Assembly: GCF_001816165.1 (NCBI RefSeq)
Contig: NZ_MDZC01000133.1
Location: 62,001 to 126,000 of the forward strand
DNA: 64,000 bases
Direction: 5' to 3'
From: Hymenobacter glacialis
GTDB lineage: Bacteria; Bacteroidota; Bacteroidia; Cytophagales; Hymenobacteraceae
Part shown: positions 1 to 7,249 of the stretch, in pieces
Numbering within the stretch: position 1 is the first letter of the stretch
Layout of the letters: every line of letters begins with the position of its first letter
Notes under the pieces: generated by a model
Told to the model about the DNA's origin: nothing
What the model saw: the letters and a program-made list of their open reading frames with translations, nothing else
Databases searched by the model: none
Translations under genes and position numbers: made by a program

Positions 1-494
1 TCGTACTTGGGCTGCGATACCTCCAGGCCCACGTAAGCATTGTCGCCTTCCTCGCGGCTGTACTTGATGCCTTTGAACTGGCTGTCGGCGCTCACCACGC
101 GGCTGGCCAGCCCGGTCAGCGAGACGTTCACAACGTGTTTCGGCGCTGCATCTGCTGCCGCCTGCAGCGAACCTGTCTCCACGTAGCGTTCCACTTCTTT
201 GTGGGCCGCTTTGGCCAGAGCCGGCTTCAGCATCCGCAATGCCCCGCCCATCATCAGCCCGCCGCCTGGTACCAGCGACGCCAGCGCTGAGCCCTGTTGG
301 GCCACGTCGTCCACCAGGTGACTGGTCACGCTGCTCACGTCCACGTACTTCTCAAACGCGGCCATGTCGTGCGACTGCACCGCCGCTGCGGCCATCACCA
401 ACGCTCCTTCCGGCCCGTTCTTCAAGCTCTGGTAGTAATAGTATCCTCCGGCCCCCAGGGCTATCAGCAATACAAGCAACAGTAGTTTTTTCAT
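1..494 (-). CDS. DUF2939-like membrane-anchored protein, partial (runs off left edge)
   Basis: An open frame begins at an ATG at 494 and runs without a stop to the window edge (about 164 codons), so the C-terminus is missing. It opens with a Lys-Lys n-region and one hydrophobic segment (residues 4-18) followed by YYYYQSLK. The next part, ALVMAAAAVQSHDMAAFEKYVDVSSV, resembles the start of DUF2939 proteins, in which a short helix pair follows the anchor; a Gly/Met-rich stretch (LVPGGGLMMGGALRML) comes next. The product is probably anchored in the inner membrane with the bulk in the periplasm. The DUF2939 assignment is by pattern only. It is divergent from the phosphodiesterase gene that starts at 640. 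No function is known for the family. Confidence 0.6.
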   Translation of the reverse strand, partial: MKKLLLLVLLIALGAGGYYYYQSLKNGPEGALVMAAAAVQSHDMAAFEKYVDVSSVTSHLVDDVAQQGSALASLVPGGGLMMGGALRMLKPALAKAAHKEVERYVETGSLQAAADAAPKHVVNVSLTGLASRVVSADSQFKGIKYSREEGDNAYVGLEVSQPKY

Positions 495-639
495 GGGTAC
501 CTAAGCAATAAGGTTGAACCACGAAATTACCCCAAACCCCGGGTTTCAGCGTTGCTGTCGTATAGCAAGGAGCATTGTGCTAAGGCCTGACGTAAGAGCA
601 TGGTTTACCTGTTGACTTTTGAATTCTTATCCTTGTGCC

Positions 640-1503
640 ATGCTCTCCCCCTCTAATAGCCTCCCTGCGCCTTTGCGCCCGGAAGTGCACGGCCACCGCG
701 GCTGTCGCGGCCTGCGCCCCGAAAACACCCTGCCTGCCTTCCTGCACGCCCTGACACTAGGCGTTGATGTCATCGAATTAGACGTCGTCATCTCGGCTGA
801 TAAACAAGTTGTCGTATCCCACGAACCCTGGCTCAACCCGCTCATTTGCCTCGGCCCCGCTGGTGAATCCATTTCATTGGCAGATGGCCGGAATTACAAC
901 CTATACCAGGTGCCCTACGCCACCATCCGGCGTTGCGACTGCGGACAGCTTCGTCATCCTAGCTTCCCGGAGCAGGCTTCTCAACCTGCTTATAAGCCCC
1001 TGTTAAGCGAGGTGTTCTCTATCCTGAGAAGCGCCACAGCCAGCCTCGGCCGGCCGCCAGTCAGCTACTCGGTAGAAATAAAATGCACCCCAGCGGGAGA
1101 CAACGTGTTCCACCCAGCGCCCGCCGAATTTTTCGACTTGGTGGTGGCCGAGCTGACCGCAGCCGAGGTCTCGGAGCGCACCACGCTGCTGTGTTTTGAT
1201 GCGCGCATCCTGGAACTGGCCCACCGCCTACGGCCCGATCTAGCCACTTGCTTCTTACTCGAAGACCAACTGCCGTGGGCCTCAAGCCTGCACCAGCTTG
1301 AATTCCTTCCCAGCACTTTTGGCCCCGATGCAACCACCATCACACCCGCCGCGGTTGATGCTTTGCGAAGTGAATTTCCCAGCCTCCGCCTGGTGCCTTG
1401 GACTGTAAACAACCCCACCGATATGCAACGCCTGTTAGCCCTGGGTGTGGACGGCATGACAACCGATTACCCTGACCGGTTGCTCTCATTGCTTTCTGCT
1501 TAG
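640..1503 (+). CDS. Glycerophosphodiester phosphodiesterase family protein
   Basis: Hydrolyses glycerophosphodiesters to glycerol-3-phosphate and an alcohol. The 287-residue protein has the full GDPD signature: HGHRG at 17-21 (His19, Arg20), PENT at 27-30, the metal ligands Glu46 and Asp48 in VIELDV, and the second catalytic His61 in SHEP. A conserved VEIK strand lies near residue 149, and the C-terminus carries the typical VPWTVNNPTDMQRLLALGVDGMTTDYP end of the TIM barrel. No signal peptide is visible, so it is likely cytoplasmic. A TTG at 619 would add seven residues; the ATG at 640 is preferred because it sits just before the conserved barrel start. A strong terminator follows at 1555. Confidence 0.9.
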   Translation: MLSPSNSLPAPLRPEVHGHRGCRGLRPENTLPAFLHALTLGVDVIELDVVISADKQVVVSHEPWLNPLICLGPAGESISLADGRNYNLYQVPYATIRRCDCGQLRHPSFPEQASQPAYKPLLSEVFSILRSATASLGRPPVSYSVEIKCTPAGDNVFHPAPAEFFDLVVAELTAAEVSERTTLLCFDARILELAHRLRPDLATCFLLEDQLPWASSLHQLEFLPSTFGPDATTITPAAVDALRSEFPSLRLVPWTVNNPTDMQRLLALGVDGMTTDYPDRLLSLLSA

Positions 1504-1554
1504 TAAACAGAATTTCCTGCGTGGTACAAATAGTTATATGTGCCGCCTAATCTT

Positions 1555-1581
1555 GGCCTGCTGACTTCAGCAGGCCTTTTT
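1555..1581 (+). terminator. Rho-independent terminator after the GDPD gene
   Basis: A ten-base perfect stem (GGCCTGCTGA paired with TCAGCAGGCC) is followed by TTTTTG. It lies 50 bases after the GDPD stop codon and separates it from the AT-rich island. Confidence 0.85.
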
Positions 1582-1585
1582 GTTA

Positions 1586-2054
1586 TTGTAACGCAAAGCT
1601 CATAATGTGTTACAAGATAATTTTGTAACACTTTGGTGATACGTAATATTTGTACACATTTACGTTTTATGTGTTACATGTTATGCTGTAATGTAATAAC
1701 AATGCATTTTAAAAACAGAAACATATTTGTTTAATTCGTGCATAGTGTACATATTTGCATAAGCGTTACACACCGCGTTTATTATGACACATCAAGGGGA
1801 AATCCTGCAGGAGGCTATCAAAAACAGCGGTATTTCCATTACGCGTATCGTAGAGGAGTTGGGTATTACACGTCCAACCATTTATCGTAAATTCAAAGAA
1901 GAAACAATTGATTACAACTTCGTAAAAAGAATAGGTGATATTATTAATCACGACTTTTCCAACGACTTTACAGTTGTTCAACAATCGTCACTTCCTTTTG
2001 TAACGCCTGCCATTAAATCGGTTGTTACAAACAGTGTTACACCTCGTGTAACAC
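1586..2054. repeat. Array of nine GTTAC-centred 9-mers (consensus GYGTTACAM)
   Basis: Copies, with orientation: TTGTAACGC 1586-1594 (-), GTGTTACAA 1607-1615 (+), TTGTAACAC 1623-1631 (-), GTGTTACAT 1671-1679 (+), GCGTTACAC 1763-1771 (+), TTGTAACGC 1998-2006 (-), TTGTTACAA 2022-2030, GTGTTACAC 2034-2042 (+), GTGTAACAC 2046-2054 (-). The second and third form a perfect 9-bp inverted repeat with a 7-bp spacer; the last two form another with a 3-bp spacer. Five copies lie before the HTH gene and four inside it. Operators of the encoded regulator, or iteron-like sites, are the likeliest meanings (inference). Confidence 0.6.
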
Positions 2055-2170
2055 AAGTCCAAAACCTCGAATCCGACCCATCTAAGCAGCTTTTAGTGCT
2101 CCAGACTAAGTATATAGCCCTTTTAGAGGCATACAATGAACTTCTGCTAAAAGTGTATGGACCTAAGTAA
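1784..2170 (+). CDS. Small helix-turn-helix regulator with C-terminal coiled coil
   Basis: A 128-residue protein. Residues 7-40 form a helix-turn-helix: an initial helix ILQEAIKNSGI, then ITRIVEELGITRPTIYRKFKEE, matching Cro/CI or Fis-like HTH patterns with the recognition helix at about 28-36. Residues 60-95 are polar and Thr/Val-rich. Residues 100-125 (LLVLQTKYIALLEAYNELLLK) have heptad leucines and should dimerise. The gene and its 280-base upstream region are clearly AT-richer than the rest of the window, which suggests foreign origin or special selection on this DNA. Two ACATATTTG words (1721-1729, 1749-1757) resemble -7 boxes. It is surrounded by GTTAC-type 9-mers and is followed 6 bases later by a parS site. 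Targets are unknown. Confidence 0.75.
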   Translation: MTHQGEILQEAIKNSGISITRIVEELGITRPTIYRKFKEETIDYNFVKRIGDIINHDFSNDFTVVQQSSLPFVTPAIKSVVTNSVTPRVTQVQNLESDPSKQLLVLQTKYIALLEAYNELLLKVYGPK

Positions 2171-2199
2171 CAAAAATGTTCCACGTGAAACATTTTTGT
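2170..2199. other. parS: parS centromere site (ParB-binding)
   Basis: The 16-mer TGTTCCACGTGAAACA at 2177-2192 fits the widely conserved chromosomal parS consensus TGTTNCACGTGAAACA exactly. The symmetry extends beyond the core: ACAAAAA before it and TTTTTGT after it make a 30-bp palindrome (2170-2199) with a single non-paired position. ParB nucleates on such sites to segregate the chromosome, and they cluster around the replication origin. The flanking A and T runs might also let the palindrome end transcription of the HTH gene. No other match to the consensus was seen in the window, and parA/parB are not here. Confidence 0.85.
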
Positions 2200-2211
2200 T
2201 CATGGCTTGGC

Positions 2212-2826
2212 TAGCGTTTTAACCCTAAAAGGGCTATTGTTTAGTTTTAAGAGGCGATTTTGCCTATTCGCCCATGCTCAAGGATGTGCCGAAGAGTCGC
2301 CTTTAAAGGGCTTGTCGAGCAAGACCTCCAAGAGGCGTAGGGGCCGTTGGATGTATTACATCCCCCCCCCTTAAAGTGTTTGGTTTGGGCGGCATTATTA
2401 GCCGAAGCGAAGTCCTGTCCCAACGAACAAAAGATGCTGCGATAGTTATCAATCCTGTGGGATGACTGGCGCTGAACAAAGGGGAGTCTACTCCGTTTGC
2501 AAGCCAGGCCACGTGCCTAACGAAAGAAATTGGGCGCTAAACAAAGTAGCCGGAGGGGAGGGGTTTCGGATATTGCAGAAGTATGCTGTTGCTCTTGGTG
2601 CGGGGCCTGTTATGTTGAGTCAACCAAGCGCCCTGTCACCTCTGGGAAGTTCGGCCTGAAACCAAAATTGAGGGTAATGACAAAGTCATTCGCAGGCCCA
2701 AAATGACAGCCGTATAAGCCTGCTAAAAAACTTGTAATATTGGAATAGGTGAGGCGAAGAGCAGTCCCAACGGCGCAAGAAGACCTGGGCCCATCCATGG
2801 AATAGGGCAGACGGGAGAGGGCTATG
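2212..2826 (+). ncRNA. Candidate large structured RNA (no protein gene here)
   Basis: Between parS and the DUF721 gene there are about 620 bases with no credible protein. The stretch is rich in nested inverted repeats: CCCT/AGGG (2223-2233), AGGCGA/TCGCCT (2252-2257 with 2297-2302), CTTG/CAAG (2311-2323), GGATGT/ACATCC (2349-2363), CTGGC/GCCAG (2466-2507) enclosing CAAA/TTTG and GGAGT/ACTCC, and GGCCTG/CAGGCC (2653-2698) enclosing AATGAC/GTCATT. GNRA-like loops read on the + strand (C-GAAA-G at 2521-2526, C-GCAA-G at 2774-2779), which favours that strand. It does not match RNase P, tmRNA or SRP signatures I know. Ends are uncertain; structure is inferred by eye. Confidence 0.35.
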
Positions 2827-2830
2827 CAGC

Positions 2831-3136
2831 CTACAGGAAAATAACTTCCTTAATCACTGTTTCACCGACCTCGGCGTTGATGAGTTCAGCGACTCGGGTC
2901 TTGGCCATGAGCAGCTCGTGCTTGAGAGGCGCGGAAGTGAGGCGGACAAAAAGCCGGCCCTGATTAACATAGACCTCTTTGGTCTTTAGAGCAACGGCCT
3001 TCCCCATTACCCGCTCCCAACTCGATACTACCGTTACCTCGTTAAGCTTCCCTTGGAGACGGTAGGTTCGAACCAATGCCTCAAGTCCCTCCTTGAGGGA
3101 AATATCACCGGAGCGGGAAGGAGACTTTTTTACCAT
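2831..3136 (-). CDS. DUF721 (DciA-like) protein
   Basis: A 101-residue protein of the DUF721 family. The central segment VSSWERVMGKAVALKTKEVYVNQGRLFVRLTSAPLKHEL carries the family pattern W..vvG..ia..T....... L.V.v.s....qEL. In many bacteria DUF721 is DciA, the ancestral loader that brings the DnaB helicase to the origin; in Bacteroidota a small stand-alone version commonly sits beside recF, as here (recF lies 69 bases upstream in the same direction). An operon with recF is likely. The assignment to the family is firm; the helicase-loading role is inferred from DciA studies in other phyla. Confidence 0.85.
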   Translation of the reverse strand: MVKKSPSRSGDISLKEGLEALVRTYRLQGKLNEVTVVSSWERVMGKAVALKTKEVYVNQGRLFVRLTSAPLKHELLMAKTRVAELINAEVGETVIKEVIFL

Positions 3137-3205
3137 GCAGACAAGCCAAAAGGAGCGAGCGTAACGTTCTGCTTTTGGTGCTGTAAAGGTAGCGCTGCGA
3201 GATGG

Positions 3206-4318
3206 CTAAACAGGTGCCACTGCCCCATCCTGCACTCGGAATCGGAGGATGGGGATGCTTACCCGTGCCAGGGCCTGGTCGGTTCGTTCCAGGTTGGTGT
3301 CAGTGAGGAATACCTGGCCGAAGGTTTCATCGGCTACCAATTCCAGTAGTCGGGCGATGCGCTTGTCATCAAGGCGGTCAAAAATATCGTCGAGCAGCAG
3401 CAGGGGCTTGTGGTGTTGGGTGGCCGCGAGCATCTCAAACTGAGCCAGCTTGAGAGCAATAGCAAAAGACTTTTGCTGGCCCTGCGAGGCGTGGCTTTTC
3501 ACCGGTTGCTCATCCATTAAGAACACGAAATCGTCGCGGTGAGAACCAGTAGTGCTGCGTTGCAGAGCGAAGTCGCGGCGCTCATTACTTCGCAGGAGTT
3601 CAACAAAGTTAGCCCCCAGGAGCTGGCTCTTATAGGTTAGGGTAACGGTTTCGCGCCCATCGGCCAACTGCTGGTAGTGGCGCTGGAAGATGGGGACGTA
3701 TCCAGCCAGGAAGGCTTCTCGCAAAACAGTCAGCTGTGTGCCGATGGGAGCCAGCTGCTCATCAAGCGCCAGTAAGTAGTCGCGGTCAAATCCGTGGCTG
3801 GGGCGGTCGCCCTGCTTAAGTACGGCGTTGCGCTGGCGGAGCAAGGCATTATAGGAGATGAGCAACTCCAGAAACTCATGGTCGAGCTGCGCCATTAAAC
3901 TATCAAAATACTTGCGGCGGTCCTCGCTCCCCTGCCGAATCAGGTCGGTGTCGTAGGGCGAGATGAGCACGGCGGGGTACTTTCCAATGTGGTCGGCCAT
4001 GCGCTCATACGGCTGCTTGTTATGGGTCAGCGTCTTTTTCTGACCCAGGCGCAAGCTCACCTGAATAGTTTCCGGGTCGGAATCGGAACCTGAAGAGAAA
4101 TTTCCCTTAACTACAAAGAAATCAGCACCTTGCTTGATGCATAAGGCATCCGATGCAGTTATTGCGCTCTTAGTCAGCGACAAATAGTGGATGGCGTCCA
4201 GCAAATTGGTTTTTCCGCTGCCGTTGTCGCCGATGAAGCAGTTCAGGCCGGGGGATAAACGAAGCGCTGCGTCGTCGTAATTTTTAAAAAAAAGCAGCTG
4301 CAGGGAGTCAAGGGTCAT
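3206..4318 (-). CDS. recF: DNA replication and repair protein RecF
   Basis: RecF is an SMC-like ATPase that helps RecO/RecR load RecA on gapped DNA. The 370-residue product starts MTLDSLQLLFFKNYDDA, the usual RecF opening, with Walker A GDNGSGKT at 30-37, the ABC-type signature near SQGQQKSFAIALKLAQFE, and Walker B PLLLLDDIFDRLD near the C-terminus. An in-frame ATG at 4363 would add 15 residues, but they have no counterpart in RecF and would crowd the pdhA promoter region, so 4318 is chosen. It is followed by the DUF721 gene and divergent from pdhA. Confidence 0.95.
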   Translation of the reverse strand: MTLDSLQLLFFKNYDDAALRLSPGLNCFIGDNGSGKTNLLDAIHYLSLTKSAITASDALCIKQGADFFVVKGNFSSGSDSDPETIQVSLRLGQKKTLTHNKQPYERMADHIGKYPAVLISPYDTDLIRQGSEDRRKYFDSLMAQLDHEFLELLISYNALLRQRNAVLKQGDRPSHGFDRDYLLALDEQLAPIGTQLTVLREAFLAGYVPIFQRHYQQLADGRETVTLTYKSQLLGANFVELLRSNERRDFALQRSTTGSHRDDFVFLMDEQPVKSHASQGQQKSFAIALKLAQFEMLAATQHHKPLLLLDDIFDRLDDKRIARLLELVADETFGQVFLTDTNLERTDQALARVSIPILRFRVQDGAVAPV

Positions 4319-4392
4319 AAGGTTCGGTATTGCCAGCACTTTTACGTAATTTCGCCCTCCCAACGCGAAATATTATTTTCCTTTAACGAGCT

Positions 4393-5571
4393 ATGGCAGA
4401 TACGAAAGTAAAAGCTGCTTCTAAGAAATCGACGGCAACCAAGAGCGCAGCACCTGCGCCCAAGGGCAAAGCCAAGACCAAAGCGGCCACTACCGGCGGT
4501 CAGCCCGACCCCCTGATGCCTGGCACCGACGCACCCGAGATGGCCGCGTCCGGCACCGATTTGTCGAAGCAGGCCAAGGCGGGTACTTCCTTCCCCAAGG
4601 AAACCTACCTGCAGTGGTACGAGCAGATGCAGCTCATGCGCAAGTTTGAGGACAAGGCCGGCCAGCTCTACGGCCAGCAGAAGATTAAAGGTTTCTGCCA
4701 CCTCTACATTGGCCAGGAGGCTTGCGTAGCGGGGCAGGTATCGGCGTTGGAAAAAGGCGACAAGTACATTACCGCTTACCGCGACCACGCCCACCCGCTG
4801 GCGCTGGGCACCTCGCCCAATGCCATCATGGCCGAGCTGTTTGCCAAAGCCACCGGCTGCTCCAAAGGCAAGGGGGGCTCGATGCACATGTTCGACAAAG
4901 AGGTTGGGTTTATGGGCGGCCACGGCATCGTGGGTGCCCAGGTGCCCATGGGCGCGGGCATTGCCTTTGCCGAGAAGTACAACAAGACCGGCAAGCTCTG
5001 CATCTGCTCCATGGGCGACGGCGCCGTGCGCCAGGGCGCCCTGCACGAGGCCTTCAACATGGCCATGCTGTGGAAGCTGCCCGTCATCTTCGTGATTGAG
5101 AACAACGGCTACGCCATGGGCACGTCGGTGCAGCGCACCTCCAACGTGCACGACCTCTACAAGATTGGCTTGAGCTACGACATGCCATCGGAGCCGGTGA
5201 ACGGCATGCGCGTGGAAGACGTGCACGAAGCCGTGGTCCGCGCCGCCGAGCGCGCTCGTGCCGGCGAAGGCCCTACGCTGCTCGAGTTCAAGACCTACCG
5301 CTACAAGGGCCACTCCATGAGCGACCCCGCCAAGTACCGCACCAAAGAGGAGCTGGAAGACTACCGGCACCGCGACGCCATTGAAGGCGTGCGCCACACC
5401 ATCCTCACCAACAAGTTTGCCACCGAGGCCGACCTGGAAGCCATCGACGAAAAAATCAAAGCCCAGGTGGCCGAGTCGGTGGAGTTTGCCGAAAACTCGC
5501 CCTATCCCACGCCCGACGAATTGTACAAGGACGTGTACGTGCAGGAGGACTACCCTTACATCCACGACTAA
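4393..5571 (+). CDS. pdhA: Pyruvate dehydrogenase E1 component, alpha subunit
   Basis: Thiamine-diphosphate-dependent decarboxylation of pyruvate as half of the alpha2beta2 E1 enzyme. The TPP motif starts at GDG (198-200) and ends at NNGYAMG (227-233); the YRYKGHSMSDPAKYRTKEE phosphorylation-loop region follows near 300. At 392 residues it is longer than the usual 330-360 because of a Lys/Ala/Pro-rich tail (residues 1-62) that looks disordered. The E1 beta gene is not adjacent, so the complex must be assembled from separate loci. It is divergent from recF; the short shared spacer must hold both promoters. Confidence 0.95.
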   Translation: MADTKVKAASKKSTATKSAAPAPKGKAKTKAATTGGQPDPLMPGTDAPEMAASGTDLSKQAKAGTSFPKETYLQWYEQMQLMRKFEDKAGQLYGQQKIKGFCHLYIGQEACVAGQVSALEKGDKYITAYRDHAHPLALGTSPNAIMAELFAKATGCSKGKGGSMHMFDKEVGFMGGHGIVGAQVPMGAGIAFAEKYNKTGKLCICSMGDGAVRQGALHEAFNMAMLWKLPVIFVIENNGYAMGTSVQRTSNVHDLYKIGLSYDMPSEPVNGMRVEDVHEAVVRAAERARAGEGPTLLEFKTYRYKGHSMSDPAKYRTKEELEDYRHRDAIEGVRHTILTNKFATEADLEAIDEKIKAQVAESVEFAENSPYPTPDELYKDVYVQEDYPYIHD

Positions 5572-5688
5572 GTTGGAATAGCCTATAGCTACCAGCCCGC
5601 AGGCAGGAGCTTTTGCAAACGACGATAATCCTGATTTCCCCCATCAAAAGCTAGCAGCTGACAGCTAATAGCCAGCCGCTTCTCCACT

Positions 5689-6462
5689 ATGTCGAAGATT
5701 CCATTTACTGGCAAAAGCCAGCAGGCCCGCCAGGGGCAACCCGTTCAGAACGTCTCGGCCGACCCGCTGGCGCCCGCCGAAAACCTAGCACCGGAAAACC
5801 CGCTGCTAGAAGACCCGGACGCTTTGGCTGCCCGCTTGGTGGAGTCAGAAGATTTCGTGCGCAACAACGGCAACGTGCTGCTGGTCATTTTGGCGGTGGT
5901 GGTGCTGGCAGTGGTGGGCGCTTTCGGCTTTTACTACTGGCGCAATACCCAGAACGAGAAAGCGCAGGCCAGCATGTTCCGCGCCGTAAACAACTGGGAA
6001 GCCGACTCGCTGAGCAAAGCCATTAAGGGCGACGGCAAGGCCCCCGGCCTGACCACCGTGGCCAACGAGTACGGCAGCACCAAAGCCGGCAACCTTGCCA
6101 ACTTCTATGCCGGCGTAGCCTCGCTGAAGCAGGGCAAGTTCAAAGAGGCCCTCGATTACCTCGAAGACTTCAGCTCCGACGACTACCTGGTGCAGAGCCG
6201 CGCCTACGCCCTGATGGGCGACGCCCAATTGGAGATGAACAAATCCAAGGAAGCCGCCGACCTCTACGCCAAAGCCGCCGACCACAACGCCAACGAGTAC
6301 TTCTCGCCCGGCTACCTGCTGAAGGAAGGCACGGCCCGCGAGCTGGCCAACGACAACGAAGGCGCCATTAAAGCCTACGACCGCATCATCAACGAATTCC
6401 CGACGGCCCAGGAAGTGGTGGAAGCCCGCCAGTTCAAGGCCAAGCTGGAAGGCGCCAAATAA
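5689..6462 (+). CDS. Membrane-anchored TPR protein (YfgM-like)
   Basis: 257 residues: a polar Pro/Ala-rich cytoplasmic N-terminus (1-60), one transmembrane helix at 61-84 (NVLLVILAVVVLAVVGAFGF), and a periplasmic part with several tetratricopeptide-like helix pairs, for example residues 147-175 and 176-205 (QSRAYALMGDAQLEMNKSKEAADLYAKAA), ending with a typical AIKAYDRIINEFPTAQEV repeat. The topology and repeat type resemble YfgM, an ancillary periplasmic chaperone partner of the translocon; this is analogy, not proof. It lies 117 bases after pdhA and before ribH, from which a REP-like inverted repeat separates it. Confidence 0.7.
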   Translation: MSKIPFTGKSQQARQGQPVQNVSADPLAPAENLAPENPLLEDPDALAARLVESEDFVRNNGNVLLVILAVVVLAVVGAFGFYYWRNTQNEKAQASMFRAVNNWEADSLSKAIKGDGKAPGLTTVANEYGSTKAGNLANFYAGVASLKQGKFKEALDYLEDFSSDDYLVQSRAYALMGDAQLEMNKSKEAADLYAKAADHNANEYFSPGYLLKEGTARELANDNEGAIKAYDRIINEFPTAQEVVEARQFKAKLEGAK

Positions 6463-6481
6463 CCAACCCGTACCCCTACTT

Positions 6482-6568
6482 GTCATCCTGAGCGCAGCGA
6501 AGGACCTTGCCGCACCCGAACGCAACCCGTTCCATCGTGCCAAGGTCCGCCGCTGCGCTCAGGATGAC
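6482..6568. repeat. REP-like inverted repeat, family A copy 1
   Basis: Two 28-bp arms (6482-6509 and 6541-6568) are inverted copies with two mismatches; ends are GTCATCCTGAGC and GCTCAGGATGAC. The 31-base loop is unique. The element sits between a TPR gene and ribH. Three related elements occur at 9864, 49346 and 54668. Confidence 0.85.
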
Positions 6569-6586
6569 TGCTTTTAACCCCACCCT

Positions 6587-7063
6587 ATGGCTACTTCCCT
6601 CCAAAACCTCAGCGACTACGACGCTTCCACTTTCATCGACATCAGCGAGAAGCGCTTCGGGCTGGTGGTGGCCGACTGGAACCGCGAGATAACCGACGTG
6701 CTGAGCGCCGGCGCCTATGACACCCTGCTCAAGCACGGCGCCACGGCCGACAACATCTACCGCAACACCGTGCCCGGCAGCTTCGAGCTCACGCTGGGCG
6801 CCCAGTTCCTGGCGCAGCACGACGAAATGGACGCCGTGATTTGCCTGGGCGTGGTCATTCAGGGCGAAACCAAGCACGACGACTACATCTGCCACGCCGT
6901 GGCCCAGGGCATTACCCAGGTAGGGCTGAAGTTCAACAAACCCGTCATTTTTGGGCTCGTGACCACCAATACCCTGGAGCAGGCCTGGGACCGCGCCGGT
7001 GGCAAGCATGGCAATAAGGGCGTGGAAGCCGCCGTAGCAGCCATCCAAATGTTAGGTTTTTAG
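6587..7063 (+). CDS. ribH: 6,7-dimethyl-8-ribityllumazine synthase
   Basis: Penultimate step of riboflavin synthesis: condenses 5-amino-6-ribitylaminouracil with dihydroxybutanone phosphate. The 158-residue protein has the expected length and motifs: the aromatic contact Trp31 in VVADWNREIT, PGSFEL at 63-68, the phosphate/substrate loop IQGETKHDDY with the catalytic His97, and RAGGKHGNKGVEAA near the end. It should form the icosahedral or pentameric lumazine synthase. The other rib genes are not in this window. It starts 19 bases after a REP-like repeat, so its promoter or a leader must lie within or before that element. Confidence 0.95.
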   Translation: MATSLQNLSDYDASTFIDISEKRFGLVVADWNREITDVLSAGAYDTLLKHGATADNIYRNTVPGSFELTLGAQFLAQHDEMDAVICLGVVIQGETKHDDYICHAVAQGITQVGLKFNKPVIFGLVTTNTLEQAWDRAGGKHGNKGVEAAVAAIQMLGF

Positions 7064-7092
7064 CATCCGACGGAAAAGCGGCCCTGAATCCC

Positions 7093-7100
7093 TAACTTTG
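7093..7100 (+). promoter_or_regulatory. Putative -7 box (TAACTTTG) for the DksA-like gene
   Basis: TAACTTTG fits the Bacteroidota -7 consensus TAnnTTTG. It would give a leader of roughly 140 bases before the start at 7250. A clear -33 TTTG was not found at the right distance. Confidence 0.45.
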
Positions 7101-7249
7101 CACCCGCAAAATGAAGCATGCAAAAGCTTTAAATTGAGGCAGCAGGCACTAGTAAACGCTGCCAAACCATTTAGCAGGCAGCGGTGTTGCCGCTCCATTG
7201 CCCAAGAGCACTTCCTTATTCAATTCCATAATTCCTTTTTACTCTTTCG

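Noticed and set aside
2212..2826. RNase P, tmRNA, SRP RNA or a group II intron in the parS-recF spacer
   Set aside because: None of the signatures I know fits: no GGAAAGUCC or ACAGAA core, no ALAA-type tag and CCA end, and no domain V hairpin. I therefore list it only as an unassigned structured candidate.
4342..5565. A 407-codon antisense frame across pdhA
   Set aside because: It mirrors the codon bias of pdhA (His/Val/Gly-rich) and has no start signal or family pattern. The same holds for long antisense frames at 13267-14550, 16035-17693, 17772-18926, 25508-26830, 46856-48139 and 49484-50728.
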